NCBI GenBank assembly: GCA_003455235.1
Contig: DMRT01000197.1
Span: 1-14,720 of the forward strand
Origin: Chitinophagaceae bacterium
Lineage (GTDB): Bacteria > Bacteroidota > Bacteroidia > Chitinophagales > Chitinophagaceae
Direction of reading: 5' to 3'
DNA length: 14,720 nucleotides
Positions 1-6,983 of this stretch are shown piece after piece. The stretch's first letter is position 1. Each line of letters opens with the position of its first letter. The notes beneath the pieces were generated by a model that was not told where the DNA came from, made no database searches, and was given only the letters and a program-made list of their open reading frames with translations. The position numbers were made by a program, and so were the translations under genes.

Positions 1-2
1 TC

Positions 3-383
3 CGCTATATAAAAATGAAAGGCAGAAAAGTATACGAGTATGCCATGAAGAATGTTCCCCTTGCCATGAGGCAGTGTTTTGATAAAAGCGGGCTGAACAT
101 CAGTGAATTGAAAAAGGTATTCATTCACCAGGCCAATGAAAAAATGGATGAAGGGATCATCAAGGAGATGTATAAGCTCTACGGTATTTCAGCAGTGCCA
201 TCCCTCATTATGCCGATGAGTATTCACAATCTTGGCAACAGTTCGGTGGCTACGGTGCCCACATTATTCGATATGGTACGTAAGGGAGTAATGCCGGAAC
301 ATGCTGTTCATCCCGGCGATGTAGTGATGTTTGCTTCGGTGGGCGCCGGGATGAACATCAATGCGGTTTGCTACAGGATGTAA
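3..383 (+). CDS. 3-oxoacyl-ACP synthase III family protein, C-terminal part
   Basis: This is the C-terminal part of a FabH-like (KAS III, thiolase-fold) condensing enzyme. The family joins an acyl-CoA or acyl starter to malonyl-ACP in the cytoplasm. The reading frame is open to the left window edge, so the N-terminal half with the active-site Cys is outside. Counting from the Met at base 15, two hallmarks are visible: the catalytic-His segment FIHQAN (His38) and the catalytic-Asn segment HNLGNSS (Asn75). A C-terminal glycine-rich strand (VMFASVGAGMNINAV) closes the fold. The Met at 15 is internal, because the preceding in-frame codons RYIK continue the conserved KAS III strand. I cannot tell a primary FabH from a secondary-metabolism or DarB-like paralogue. 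A small unknown gene follows 52 bases downstream on the same strand. Confidence 0.85.
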   Translation, partial: RYIKMKGRKVYEYAMKNVPLAMRQCFDKSGLNISELKKVFIHQANEKMDEGIIKEMYKLYGISAVPSLIMPMSIHNLGNSSVATVPTLFDMVRKGVMPEHAVHPGDVVMFASVGAGMNINAVCYRM

Positions 384-435
384 ACAGATTAGACGGGGGA
401 GCTTAATTAGCCTACCTTTACAGAAATATAAAATT

Positions 436-690
436 ATGCTGAACGATGCGATCTCTAAATTCCTGGAGCCTTCTCACCTGGCCAAAACAAGTGTGAGGAT
501 AGAATTTAAGAAACGGGAAACCATTGTGGGGATTTTTGTCAGTTCTCTTGACTATGAAGATCTGAAGTCAAAGAACTTCTGGCGCATTGTTTCTGAAATG
601 AATATCCCGGAATGGAAAAAGACCAGCGACAATAAGCTGGCCAGGATATTCAACGGTTCGGAATTTACACGGCTTACCGTAGCAAAATAA
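436..690 (+). CDS. small conserved-looking hypothetical protein (84 aa)
   Basis: I do not recognise this protein. The frame is open from 361, but I chose the ATG at 436. The upstream codons overlap the KAS III gene and read as low-quality sequence, and an A/T-rich stretch (aaatataaaatt) lies just before 436. The product is a soluble, lysine-rich protein of about 9.6 kDa with no signal peptide or membrane segment. An amphipathic N-terminal helix (DAISKFLEPSHLA) is followed by alternating beta-like strands (SVRIEFKKRETIVGIFV) and a C-terminal pattern rich in aromatic and basic residues. It may be co-transcribed with the KAS III gene, although a possible -7-like box, TACCTTTA, lies at 413-420. 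A terminator begins 10 bases after its stop codon. Confidence 0.6.
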   Translation: MLNDAISKFLEPSHLAKTSVRIEFKKRETIVGIFVSSLDYEDLKSKNFWRIVSEMNIPEWKKTSDNKLARIFNGSEFTRLTVAK

Positions 691-700
691 CAACAACCGG

Positions 701-738
701 AAAAAAGAAGGGCGCATCTGTATACGCCCTTCTTTTTT
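701..738. terminator. perfect bidirectional intrinsic terminator
   Basis: A 14-bp perfect inverted repeat, arms 701-714 and 725-738, encloses a 10-base loop. The outer arm ends are six A and six T. Read from either side it gives a GC-rich stem core (gggcg/cgccc) followed by a run of U. It lies between the stop of the small gene at 690 and the stop of the M28 peptidase gene at 749, so it can end both converging transcripts. Confidence 0.88.
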
Positions 739-748
739 ATATAGTTTT

Positions 749-2332
749 TTAAAAACCTCCTCTTCCTCCGGACCCTCTCGGTTTGGGTAATTCTTTTCTG
801 GGGATCTTTTCATCACGCTGTGCGGTATTATAAACAAAAGAAGCAATGATGGTGGCCGCCTGCTTCAGGTCGTCTGGTACCAGGTGGTCATAGGTATCCA
901 TATTGGTATGGTGTGTTCGGGTATCGTACTCTATCTCATCCTGTATGAACTGGAAGCCGGGGATGCCAACGCCGTCGAAAGCCTGGTGATCAGTACCGCC
1001 GGTATTATTAATGGTCACGGTTTTTGCACCCAGGTCGGCAAAAGGTTCCAGCCATTTGGCAAAAATGGGACCAGCAGCGGCATTGCCCTGCAGGTAAATG
1101 CCGCGGACCTTACCGGTGCCGTTGTCAAGATTATAATAGGCAGATACTTTTGCATGATCGTCTTTCAATACCATGTCGGCCGGGTTAGCGAAATGATTTT
1201 TTACATAAGCTCTTGAACCCAGCAATCCCTGCTCTTCACCGCTCCACAACGCAATGCGGATGGTACGCTTGGGTTGCAGACCTATTGCTTTCAGGATGCG
1301 AACCACTTCCATCATCACCGCACAACCGGCAGCATTATCCGTAGCACCGGTGGCTCCATGCCAGCTGTCGAGGTGGCCACCCAGCATCACAATTTCATTT
1401 TTCAGTAGCGGGTCGGTTCCGGGAATCTCTGCAATTACATTGTATCCTTTGATATCTGAATCATAGAATTTGGTTTTTACATCGGCTTCCATTTCCACCT
1501 TCTGTCCGGATTCTACCAGGCGCTGAATACGCAGGTAATCATCACTTGATAGCATCACCCAGGCAAAATACCGGCTTGAATCTTTTGAATAGGAGCTTCC
1601 GTTCTGAACGAACAGGGTGCCGTCGTTACCACGTGCATTCATGCTCAGCACCAATGCCGGTTCTTCATTCTTGTAAAAGTTTTCCATCTGCCTGGCCAGC
1701 GCCTGTTGTTGGCGGCGGGCTGCCATTACATCGGGGTCAACTGCTGCCTGCTGGTTGAAATTGCGGCGGCCGGTATCGGGTTTTGCATTTGCCATTTTAT
1801 CCAGGGCCTCATCAGTAAAGCGTTCCCCGTCTGCCACAAAGGACGGCTTTAATGTATCTCTTGAATAAAACATCACAATCTTCCCCTTCAGTTTCCCTGC
1901 GTAGTTCTGGTGAAGTTCTGCGGAATCTTTTGCTTTTATCAGGATCACTTCGCTGCTGATGGCCTTTTTACCGGGTGTGCTTCCGGTCCAGGCCCGGGGT
2001 ATGGCGATGACAGGATTATAATAAGGTGCCGTCATGGCTACATAACAGCGGTTTTGTTCCCAGCCTTTGCCAAAATCGCCCCAGGGTTCCAGGCTGGCAT
2101 TCACCAAGCCCATTTTGGTGAGCTCATCTTTGGCCCAGTTGGCTGCTCTTAAAAACCCGGGGGAGTTGGTCAGCCTGGGGCCGCTGCCATCGGTTAAATG
2201 AAAGGCCATGTCCATCACTTTGGAATTGGTAAGTCCTTCTTTGCGGATGGCCGATGTAGCAGCATCCGGTTGGGCAAAACAGCAATGGCCTGCGAGGCAG
2301 AACAATGCTGCTGATAAAACCTGCTTTCTCAT
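749..2332 (-). CDS. secreted M28 family zinc aminopeptidase (PSMA/glutamate carboxypeptidase-like)
   Basis: This is a 527-residue exported metallopeptidase that probably removes N-terminal residues from peptides outside the cytoplasm. Residues 1-20 form a signal peptide with likely cleavage after CFA; the Cys pair does not form a lipobox. Residues about 125-300 look like a protease-associated-type insert ahead of the catalytic core, with a long Gln/Arg-rich helix near 195-222. The di-zinc site is complete: His320 and Asp322 (GGHLDSW), bridging Asp332 (TDNAAG), catalytic Glu366 and ligand Glu367 (SGEEQGLLGS), Asp403 (NLDNGTG), and His475 in HHTNMDTYD. The last residues form a basic Gly/Arg tail (PKPRGSGGRGGF). 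The start chosen is the Met directly heading the signal peptide. It reads into the 701-738 terminator and stands alone, between gcvP upstream and a convergent neighbour. Its substrate cannot be read from sequence. Confidence 0.92.
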   Translation of the reverse strand: MRKQVLSAALFCLAGHCCFAQPDAATSAIRKEGLTNSKVMDMAFHLTDGSGPRLTNSPGFLRAANWAKDELTKMGLVNASLEPWGDFGKGWEQNRCYVAMTAPYYNPVIAIPRAWTGSTPGKKAISSEVILIKAKDSAELHQNYAGKLKGKIVMFYSRDTLKPSFVADGERFTDEALDKMANAKPDTGRRNFNQQAAVDPDVMAARRQQQALARQMENFYKNEEPALVLSMNARGNDGTLFVQNGSSYSKDSSRYFAWVMLSSDDYLRIQRLVESGQKVEMEADVKTKFYDSDIKGYNVIAEIPGTDPLLKNEIVMLGGHLDSWHGATGATDNAAGCAVMMEVVRILKAIGLQPKRTIRIALWSGEEQGLLGSRAYVKNHFANPADMVLKDDHAKVSAYYNLDNGTGKVRGIYLQGNAAAGPIFAKWLEPFADLGAKTVTINNTGGTDHQAFDGVGIPGFQFIQDEIEYDTRTHHTNMDTYDHLVPDDLKQAATIIASFVYNTAQRDEKIPRKELPKPRGSGGRGGF

Positions 2333-2402
2333 GATGTTAATTTTAGGTACTGAATTTACAGGTTTAAAAATTAGCCCGCAATTAAAATGTGATGGGGCAA
2401 AT

Positions 2403-2431
2403 AAAAAAGCCCGGTTCTGGTAACCGGGCTT
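2403..2431 (-). terminator. intrinsic terminator after gcvP
   Basis: A 10-bp perfect stem (arms 2407-2416 and 2422-2431, aagcccggtt/aaccgggctt) has a 5-base loop. On the minus strand a U-run follows, given by the A-run at 2403-2408. It starts 17 bases beyond the gcvP stop codon and separates gcvP from the M28 peptidase gene downstream. Confidence 0.85.
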
Positions 2432-2447
2432 ATGCAGAATTTAACGG

Positions 2448-5354
2448 TTAGTTTGAAACCGGTTCTTCCAGGTAACTTTCCATGGGCTCGCAGGTGCAAA
2501 CCAGGTTACGGTCGCCGAACGTATTGTTAATACGGGCAATGGAAGGCCAGAATTTATTTTTAGTGGTATACGCCAGCGGGAAAGCGGCCTCCTGCCTGCT
2601 GTAGGCATGGTTCCACTCATCGGCGCAAACCACCTGCTGGGTATGGGGAGAATTCTTGAGTGCATTATCCGCTTTATCAGCTTTGCCGTCTTCAATCGCT
2701 TTGATCTCCTGATAAATGCTGATCAGCGCTTCGCAGAAACGATCCAGTTCACCCTTGTCTTCACTTTCCGTGGGTTCAATCATGATCGTTCCCGGAACAG
2801 GGAAACTCATGGTGGGCGCATGGAATCCGTAGTCCATCAAACGCTTGGCCACGTCCTCGGCTTCAATACCTGCAGTTGCTTTGAACGGACGAAGATCAAC
2901 AATGAACTCGTGTGCACAATAGCCGTTCTTACCTGTGTATAATATCTTATAGAATTTCTCCAGTTTTGCCTTCATGTAGTTTGCATTCATGATGGCATAC
3001 TCGGTGGATTTTCTTACGCCTTCCTGTCCCAGCATCTTGATATATGCATAACTGATGAGCAGGATGCTGGCGCTTCCGTAGGGGGCAGCGCTTACAGCAG
3101 GAATATTCTCTTTCGTCGACTTTAATGTGTCATTCACATTGTGGCCGGGTAAATAGGGCTTCAGTTTGTTGTTTACACAGATAGGGCCAACACCCGGGCC
3201 ACCACCTCCATGAGGAATGGCAAATGTTTTATGCAGGTTCAGGTGGCATACATCCGCACCAATCATCCCCGGGCTGGTCAACCCCACCTGTGCATTCATA
3301 TTGGCACCGTCCATGTATACCAGTCCGCCGTTATCGTGAATGGTTTTGCATATTTTTTTGATGCCTTCTTCAAACACGCCGTAGGTGCTTGGGTAGGTAA
3401 TCATCAAGGCGGCAAGATTATTCTTATGTTCTTCTGCTTTTTCTTTCAGGTCTTTGATGTCTACCAATCCTTCTTCGGTGCTTTTCACCACCACCACTTT
3501 CATACCGGCCATGATGGCGCTGGCGGGGTTGGTTCCATGTGCAGAGATCGGGATCAGTACAATGTTGCGATGAGCCTCCTTTCTTGCTTCATGATAAGCC
3601 CGGATGGTGAGCAGTCCGGCATATTCACCCTGGGCGCCGCTGTTGGGCTGCAGGGAACAGGCATTGAAACCGGTGATCTTACTTAAGTATTCTTCCAGTC
3701 TGGCAATGATGTACTGGTATCCTTTTGTCTGCGATGCCGGAGCAAAAGGATGAATGTTGTTGAATTCAGGCCAGCTCACGGGAATCAGTTCGGTGGCGGC
3801 ATTCAGCTTCATGGTGCAGCTGCCGAGGCTGATCATGGACGTATTTAAGCTGAGGTCCTTATTCTCGAGTGATTTGATATAGCGCATCATCTCACTTTCG
3901 CTGCGATGGGTGTTGAACACCGGGTGCGTAAGGTATCCGGAAGTTCTTTGTAATCCATTCAGGTTACCGGAAAGCGCATCGGTTTCATCGAATGATAATT
4001 GGATGTTGGCGGATGCTGCTTCTTTAAAGATGGCGTTTAGGTTCTTTTCGGTTTCGCCGATATAATTAGAAGCCACTTCATCAATAGACATGGTTACCGT
4101 ACCATTGGCCTGGTAATGGAAATTGGCTTTGTTCTTATCGGCTGCTGCTTTAAAGGCAGGGATATCTTTCACTTCAAACGTGATGGTATCGAAGAAGTGT
4201 TTGTTAACCCGTTTCATTCCGTTGGCCTCCAGCGATTTTGCAATGGCGGCGGTGAGCAGGTGAATGCGTTGTGCAATTTTCTTCAGTCCATCCGGACCAT
4301 GATACACGGCATACATGGCAGCCATATTGGCCAGCAATGCCTGGGCGGTGCAGATGTTGGATGTGGCTTTTTCTCTTTTGATGTGCTGCTCCCTTGTCTG
4401 CAGGGCCATGCGCAGGGCCCGGTTGTTTTGGGCATCAATGCTTACACCGATGATGCGTCCGGGGATACCGCGTTTGAATTCATCTTTGGTGGCAAAGAAG
4501 GCAGCGTGCGGACCGCCATAGCCCAGCGGAACACCGAAGCGTTGTGCCGAACCGATGGCCACATCGGCGCCCAGTTCACCGGGCGGCGTTAATAACGTAA
4601 GCGCCAGCAGATCCGTAGCCATCACCACATAGCCATTGGCGGCATGCACCTTATTGATAAAGTCACGGTGATCTTCCACCGAACCGATGCTGTTGGGGTA
4701 TTGCACAATGGCGCCGAAATAACTGTCGTCGAGCGAAGCCGTCTTGTAATCGCCATGCACCAGTACAACACCAATTGGGGTGGCCCTGGTCAGTAATACT
4801 TCCTTGGTTTGCTCAAATATATTTGTATCTACAAAGAATTTGGGTGAAGTAATTTCTTCGCTTTTGTTTTTGTGGTGAAACAGCATAGCCATGGCCTCTG
4901 CTGCAGCGGTGGCTTCATCCAGTAAACTGGCATTTGCCAATTCCAGTCCGGTAAGATCGCACACCATGGTCTGGTAGTTCAGTAAACTTTCCAGGCGGCC
5001 CTGTGATATTTCGGCCTGGTAAGGGGTGTATTGGGTGTACCATCCCGGGTTTTCAAAAACGTTGCGGAGGATCACACCCGGGGTGATGGTGTTATAATAT
5101 CCCTGGCCGATATAGGTTTTATACACTTTGTTTTTGGCCGCGATCTTTTTGAGCTCGTCGAGGTATTCAAACTCGGTTTGAGCCACCGGCAGCTTCAACG
5201 GTTTTTTTAACCGGATGGAAGCCGGAACGGTTTTATCAATAAGTTCATCCATGTTTGCCACGCCAATGGTTTTAAGCATGGAAGTTGTTTCGTGTTCGTT
5301 GGGGCCAATGTGCCTGCCTGCGAATTCGTGCTGTTGTTGTTCGAAAAGATTCAT
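2448..5354 (-). CDS. gcvP: glycine dehydrogenase (aminomethyl-transferring), glycine cleavage P-protein
   Basis: GcvP is the PLP-dependent P-protein of the glycine cleavage system. It decarboxylates glycine and passes the aminomethyl group to the lipoyl arm of H-protein in the cytoplasm, feeding one-carbon folate units. The protein is 968 aa, the length of the single-chain form that fuses the two P subunits. The N-terminal signature FAGRHIGPNE (11-20) is present. The N-terminal half carries the glycine-rich segment RFGVPLGYGGPHAAFFA (272-288). The C-terminal half carries the PLP-binding lysine Lys709 in NLHKTFAIPHGGGGPG and the HGTNPASA motif (606-613). The frame stays open upstream to about 5618. 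I start at 5354 (MNLFEQQQHEF), because the upstream codons look unlike the family and cover the divergent promoter region. No gcvT or gcvH lies in the window, and no glycine riboswitch is visible in the short leader. Confidence 0.97.
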   Translation of the reverse strand: MNLFEQQQHEFAGRHIGPNEHETTSMLKTIGVANMDELIDKTVPASIRLKKPLKLPVAQTEFEYLDELKKIAAKNKVYKTYIGQGYYNTITPGVILRNVFENPGWYTQYTPYQAEISQGRLESLLNYQTMVCDLTGLELANASLLDEATAAAEAMAMLFHHKNKSEEITSPKFFVDTNIFEQTKEVLLTRATPIGVVLVHGDYKTASLDDSYFGAIVQYPNSIGSVEDHRDFINKVHAANGYVVMATDLLALTLLTPPGELGADVAIGSAQRFGVPLGYGGPHAAFFATKDEFKRGIPGRIIGVSIDAQNNRALRMALQTREQHIKREKATSNICTAQALLANMAAMYAVYHGPDGLKKIAQRIHLLTAAIAKSLEANGMKRVNKHFFDTITFEVKDIPAFKAAADKNKANFHYQANGTVTMSIDEVASNYIGETEKNLNAIFKEAASANIQLSFDETDALSGNLNGLQRTSGYLTHPVFNTHRSESEMMRYIKSLENKDLSLNTSMISLGSCTMKLNAATELIPVSWPEFNNIHPFAPASQTKGYQYIIARLEEYLSKITGFNACSLQPNSGAQGEYAGLLTIRAYHEARKEAHRNIVLIPISAHGTNPASAIMAGMKVVVVKSTEEGLVDIKDLKEKAEEHKNNLAALMITYPSTYGVFEEGIKKICKTIHDNGGLVYMDGANMNAQVGLTSPGMIGADVCHLNLHKTFAIPHGGGGPGVGPICVNNKLKPYLPGHNVNDTLKSTKENIPAVSAAPYGSASILLISYAYIKMLGQEGVRKSTEYAIMNANYMKAKLEKFYKILYTGKNGYCAHEFIVDLRPFKATAGIEAEDVAKRLMDYGFHAPTMSFPVPGTIMIEPTESEDKGELDRFCEALISIYQEIKAIEDGKADKADNALKNSPHTQQVVCADEWNHAYSRQEAAFPLAYTTKNKFWPSIARINNTFGDRNLVCTCEPMESYLEEPVSN

Positions 5355-5393
5355 ATAACGTATTGAAGTTTCTTTGTGTAGAGTCAGGTGGCG

Positions 5394-5401
5394 CAAATTT
5401 A
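5394..5401 (-). promoter_or_regulatory. putative -7 promoter element for gcvP
   Basis: The minus strand reads TAAATTTG, an exact match to the Bacteroidota -7 consensus TAnnTTTG, 39 bases upstream of the gcvP start. I find no convincing TTG/TTTG -33 partner at the usual distance, so the call is tentative. Confidence 0.4.
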
Positions 5402-5417
5402 CGATAACGGGGCAAGA

Positions 5418-5445
5418 TTTTACGCTAATAAGTTCGGTACATTTG
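5418..5445 (+). promoter_or_regulatory. putative promoter for the cysteine-cluster gene
   Basis: TACATTTG at 5438-5445 matches TAnnTTTG exactly and lies 43 bases upstream of the ATG at 5489. A T-rich block at 5418-5421 sits where a -33 element would be, but it is TTTT rather than TTTG. With the gcvP box at 5394-5401 this gives two back-to-back promoters in 134 bases. Confidence 0.4.
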
Positions 5446-5488
5446 GCCTGTGGAAAACTGGGCAGCCGGTCTTCCGTAACCAGAACCA

Positions 5489-5971
5489 ATGACAGAAGAT
5501 ATTTTACACAACTGGGAAAAAAAATCGGCCGACCACCAGAAACAATACAAGCAGTTCCTGAACCGGGCCGATAAGAATAAAGTGCTGAAAGCCCTGCAGG
5601 ACCTGCACGAGGAGGCATTTTCCCGGGTGGATTGCCTGGCGTGCGCCAATTGCTGCCGGAATTATTCGCCCCGTTTTAAAACCCCCGATATTAAACGTAT
5701 TGCCAAATATTTGAAAATGAAGGAGGGGGATTTTATCAGCACCTACCTGCATGTGGATAACGAAGGGGATTATGTGCTGCAATCGAAGCCATGCCCCTTC
5801 CTGGGAGCAGATAATTTCTGCAGCATCTATGAACAGCGGCCATCGGATTGCAGGCGTTTTCCTTATACCGACGAGGATGTGATGGTGAAGCGGCCATCGC
5901 TTACGCTGAAGAACTCAACATTCTGTCCCATCGTTTATCATGTACTCGAAAGGCTGGTGGCTGCGAAGTGA
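5489..5971 (+). CDS. YkgJ family (UPF0153-like) cysteine cluster protein
   Basis: This 160-aa cytoplasmic protein has the cysteine-cluster pattern of the YkgJ/UPF0153 family, which is proposed to bind zinc or iron; no enzyme activity is established. The visible metal-site residues are Cys49, Cys52, Cys55 and Cys56 (DCLACANCC), Cys102 in KPCPFLG, Cys111 in NFCSIYE, Cys121 in RPSDCRRFP, and Cys146 near the C-terminus. The spacing CPFL-x5-C-x3-Y-x2-RPxxCRxFP is the characteristic family stretch. An N-terminal charged helix (10-45) precedes the cluster. It is transcribed divergently from gcvP and its stop codon is only 4 bases from that of the convergent MBL-fold gene, so there is no room for a terminator between them. 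A metal-cluster role is family knowledge; a physiological role is unknown. Confidence 0.88.
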   Translation: MTEDILHNWEKKSADHQKQYKQFLNRADKNKVLKALQDLHEEAFSRVDCLACANCCRNYSPRFKTPDIKRIAKYLKMKEGDFISTYLHVDNEGDYVLQSKPCPFLGADNFCSIYEQRPSDCRRFPYTDEDVMVKRPSLTLKNSTFCPIVYHVLERLVAAK

Positions 5972-5975
5972 CCGG

Positions 5976-6881
5976 TTATTTCATCGTCAGTTCGGTGTAC
6001 GCAGCGCCGAGTGGCCGTTCAATACCACTGCCTTTCCATTCCGGTGAGCCAGGTATCTCTTTGGCCTTGAGAATCTCGTCTTTACTTTTTCCTGCCCGTA
6101 TTTCTCCTTCGGTGAATTTTAAAACATTGCCGAGGTAATCACCAAAAGCTTTCAGGTCATCCGGTTTAACGAGAATATCAAAACCTTCTCCTGAATGACC
6201 GCAAACAAACTGTGTGTTCTTATCAAACGTTGCAATGGTTTTATCGAGCAGCACAATCCAGTTGTTGATATTGGCGCCGGCTCCTTTATCCACGTACGGA
6301 TGGCGGCGGTTAAACAGCAGGTCGCCCAAGTGCGCCACGTTGCCCTTCTCAAAGTGGATGATGCTGTCGCCGTTCGTGTGTCCGGCACCAAAATAATAAG
6401 TACGTATGGTTTCTTTGGCGATCTTCTGCTTCCAGCCATCGGCGCCATAAGTGATATCGGGTGCCAGTACCTTTTCCGGGGCTGTCTTTTGTTCCGCAGC
6501 CACCCGCAGCTGGTTTGCTTTTGAATTTTCATGGGCCACCACGTGTTCCACGATGTCTTTAAATGCAATGTTGCCGGAACTGTGATCGCCATGATGGTGT
6601 GTGTTGATCAGGTACCTGAACGGCTTTTCACTTTTCTTCTTCAGCTCTTCAATCAGGTGCGGGGCGGTATCGGGGAATTGCGAATCCACCACCACCATTC
6701 CCTTTTTTGTAAGCAGGAACATAATGGTTCCGCCTTTTTCGGTGAAGATGCCGATATTGTCGGTGAGCATTTTTATTTTCCAGGCCGGGTCGGCGAGGAA
6801 GGAAGCCAGGGATTCTTTATTCAGTAAAGCCAGGCTTGCCAGGGTGAGGCCGGTGTTGCGGAGAAAGGATCTGCGTTGCAT
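5976..6881 (-). CDS. Tat-exported MBL-fold metallo-hydrolase
   Basis: This is a 301-aa metallo-beta-lactamase-fold hydrolase. The N-terminus has a twin-arginine export motif (RRSFLR, residues 3-8) and then a short hydrophobic stretch (LTLASLALL), so it should be exported folded with its metals bound. The metal site looks complete: H95-x-H97-x-D99-H100 in THHHGDHSSG, His168 in FGAGHTNGD, Asp187 in LGDLLF, and His229 in VCGHSGEG. This is the general MBL hydrolase layout. Nothing in the sequence identifies a beta-lactam, lactone, phosphodiester or other substrate, and I would not call it a resistance enzyme. It lies 102 bases downstream of the antiporter gene on the same strand and may have its own promoter. 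It converges on the YkgJ-like gene with a 4-base gap. Confidence 0.9.
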   Translation of the reverse strand: MQRRSFLRNTGLTLASLALLNKESLASFLADPAWKIKMLTDNIGIFTEKGGTIMFLLTKKGMVVVDSQFPDTAPHLIEELKKKSEKPFRYLINTHHHGDHSSGNIAFKDIVEHVVAHENSKANQLRVAAEQKTAPEKVLAPDITYGADGWKQKIAKETIRTYYFGAGHTNGDSIIHFEKGNVAHLGDLLFNRRHPYVDKGAGANINNWIVLLDKTIATFDKNTQFVCGHSGEGFDILVKPDDLKAFGDYLGNVLKFTEGEIRAGKSKDEILKAKEIPGSPEWKGSGIERPLGAAYTELTMK

Positions 6882-6983
6882 GTTTATCGTTTGAAAGTTT
6901 AAAACGTTTAAGCCGTTTAAAAGGTTGGCTTATGATCTTCGCAAAGAAGAAAAGTAAGTTACGAAATTGAACAGACCCGGAAA

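Noticed and set aside
3210..4592. Long open frames antisense to gcvP (two of 158 codons)
   Set aside because: They mirror the coding strand of a clear gene, have no family resemblance and are rich in His/Phe/Gly as expected of shadow frames.
5355..5618. N-terminal extension of gcvP (88 more codons in frame)
   Set aside because: The GcvP family starts at the MNLFEQQQHEF segment; the extension overlaps the divergent gene and both putative promoters.
5976..6881. Calling the MBL-fold protein a beta-lactamase
   Set aside because: The HxHxDH site is shared by many hydrolases, and no subclass-specific beta-lactamase feature or resistance context is visible.
6909..6932. Inverted repeat TAAGCC-N12-GGCTTA between the antiporter and MBL-fold genes
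   Set aside because: Only six base pairs with a long loop and no U-run in the downstream direction, so it is too weak to call a terminator or operator.
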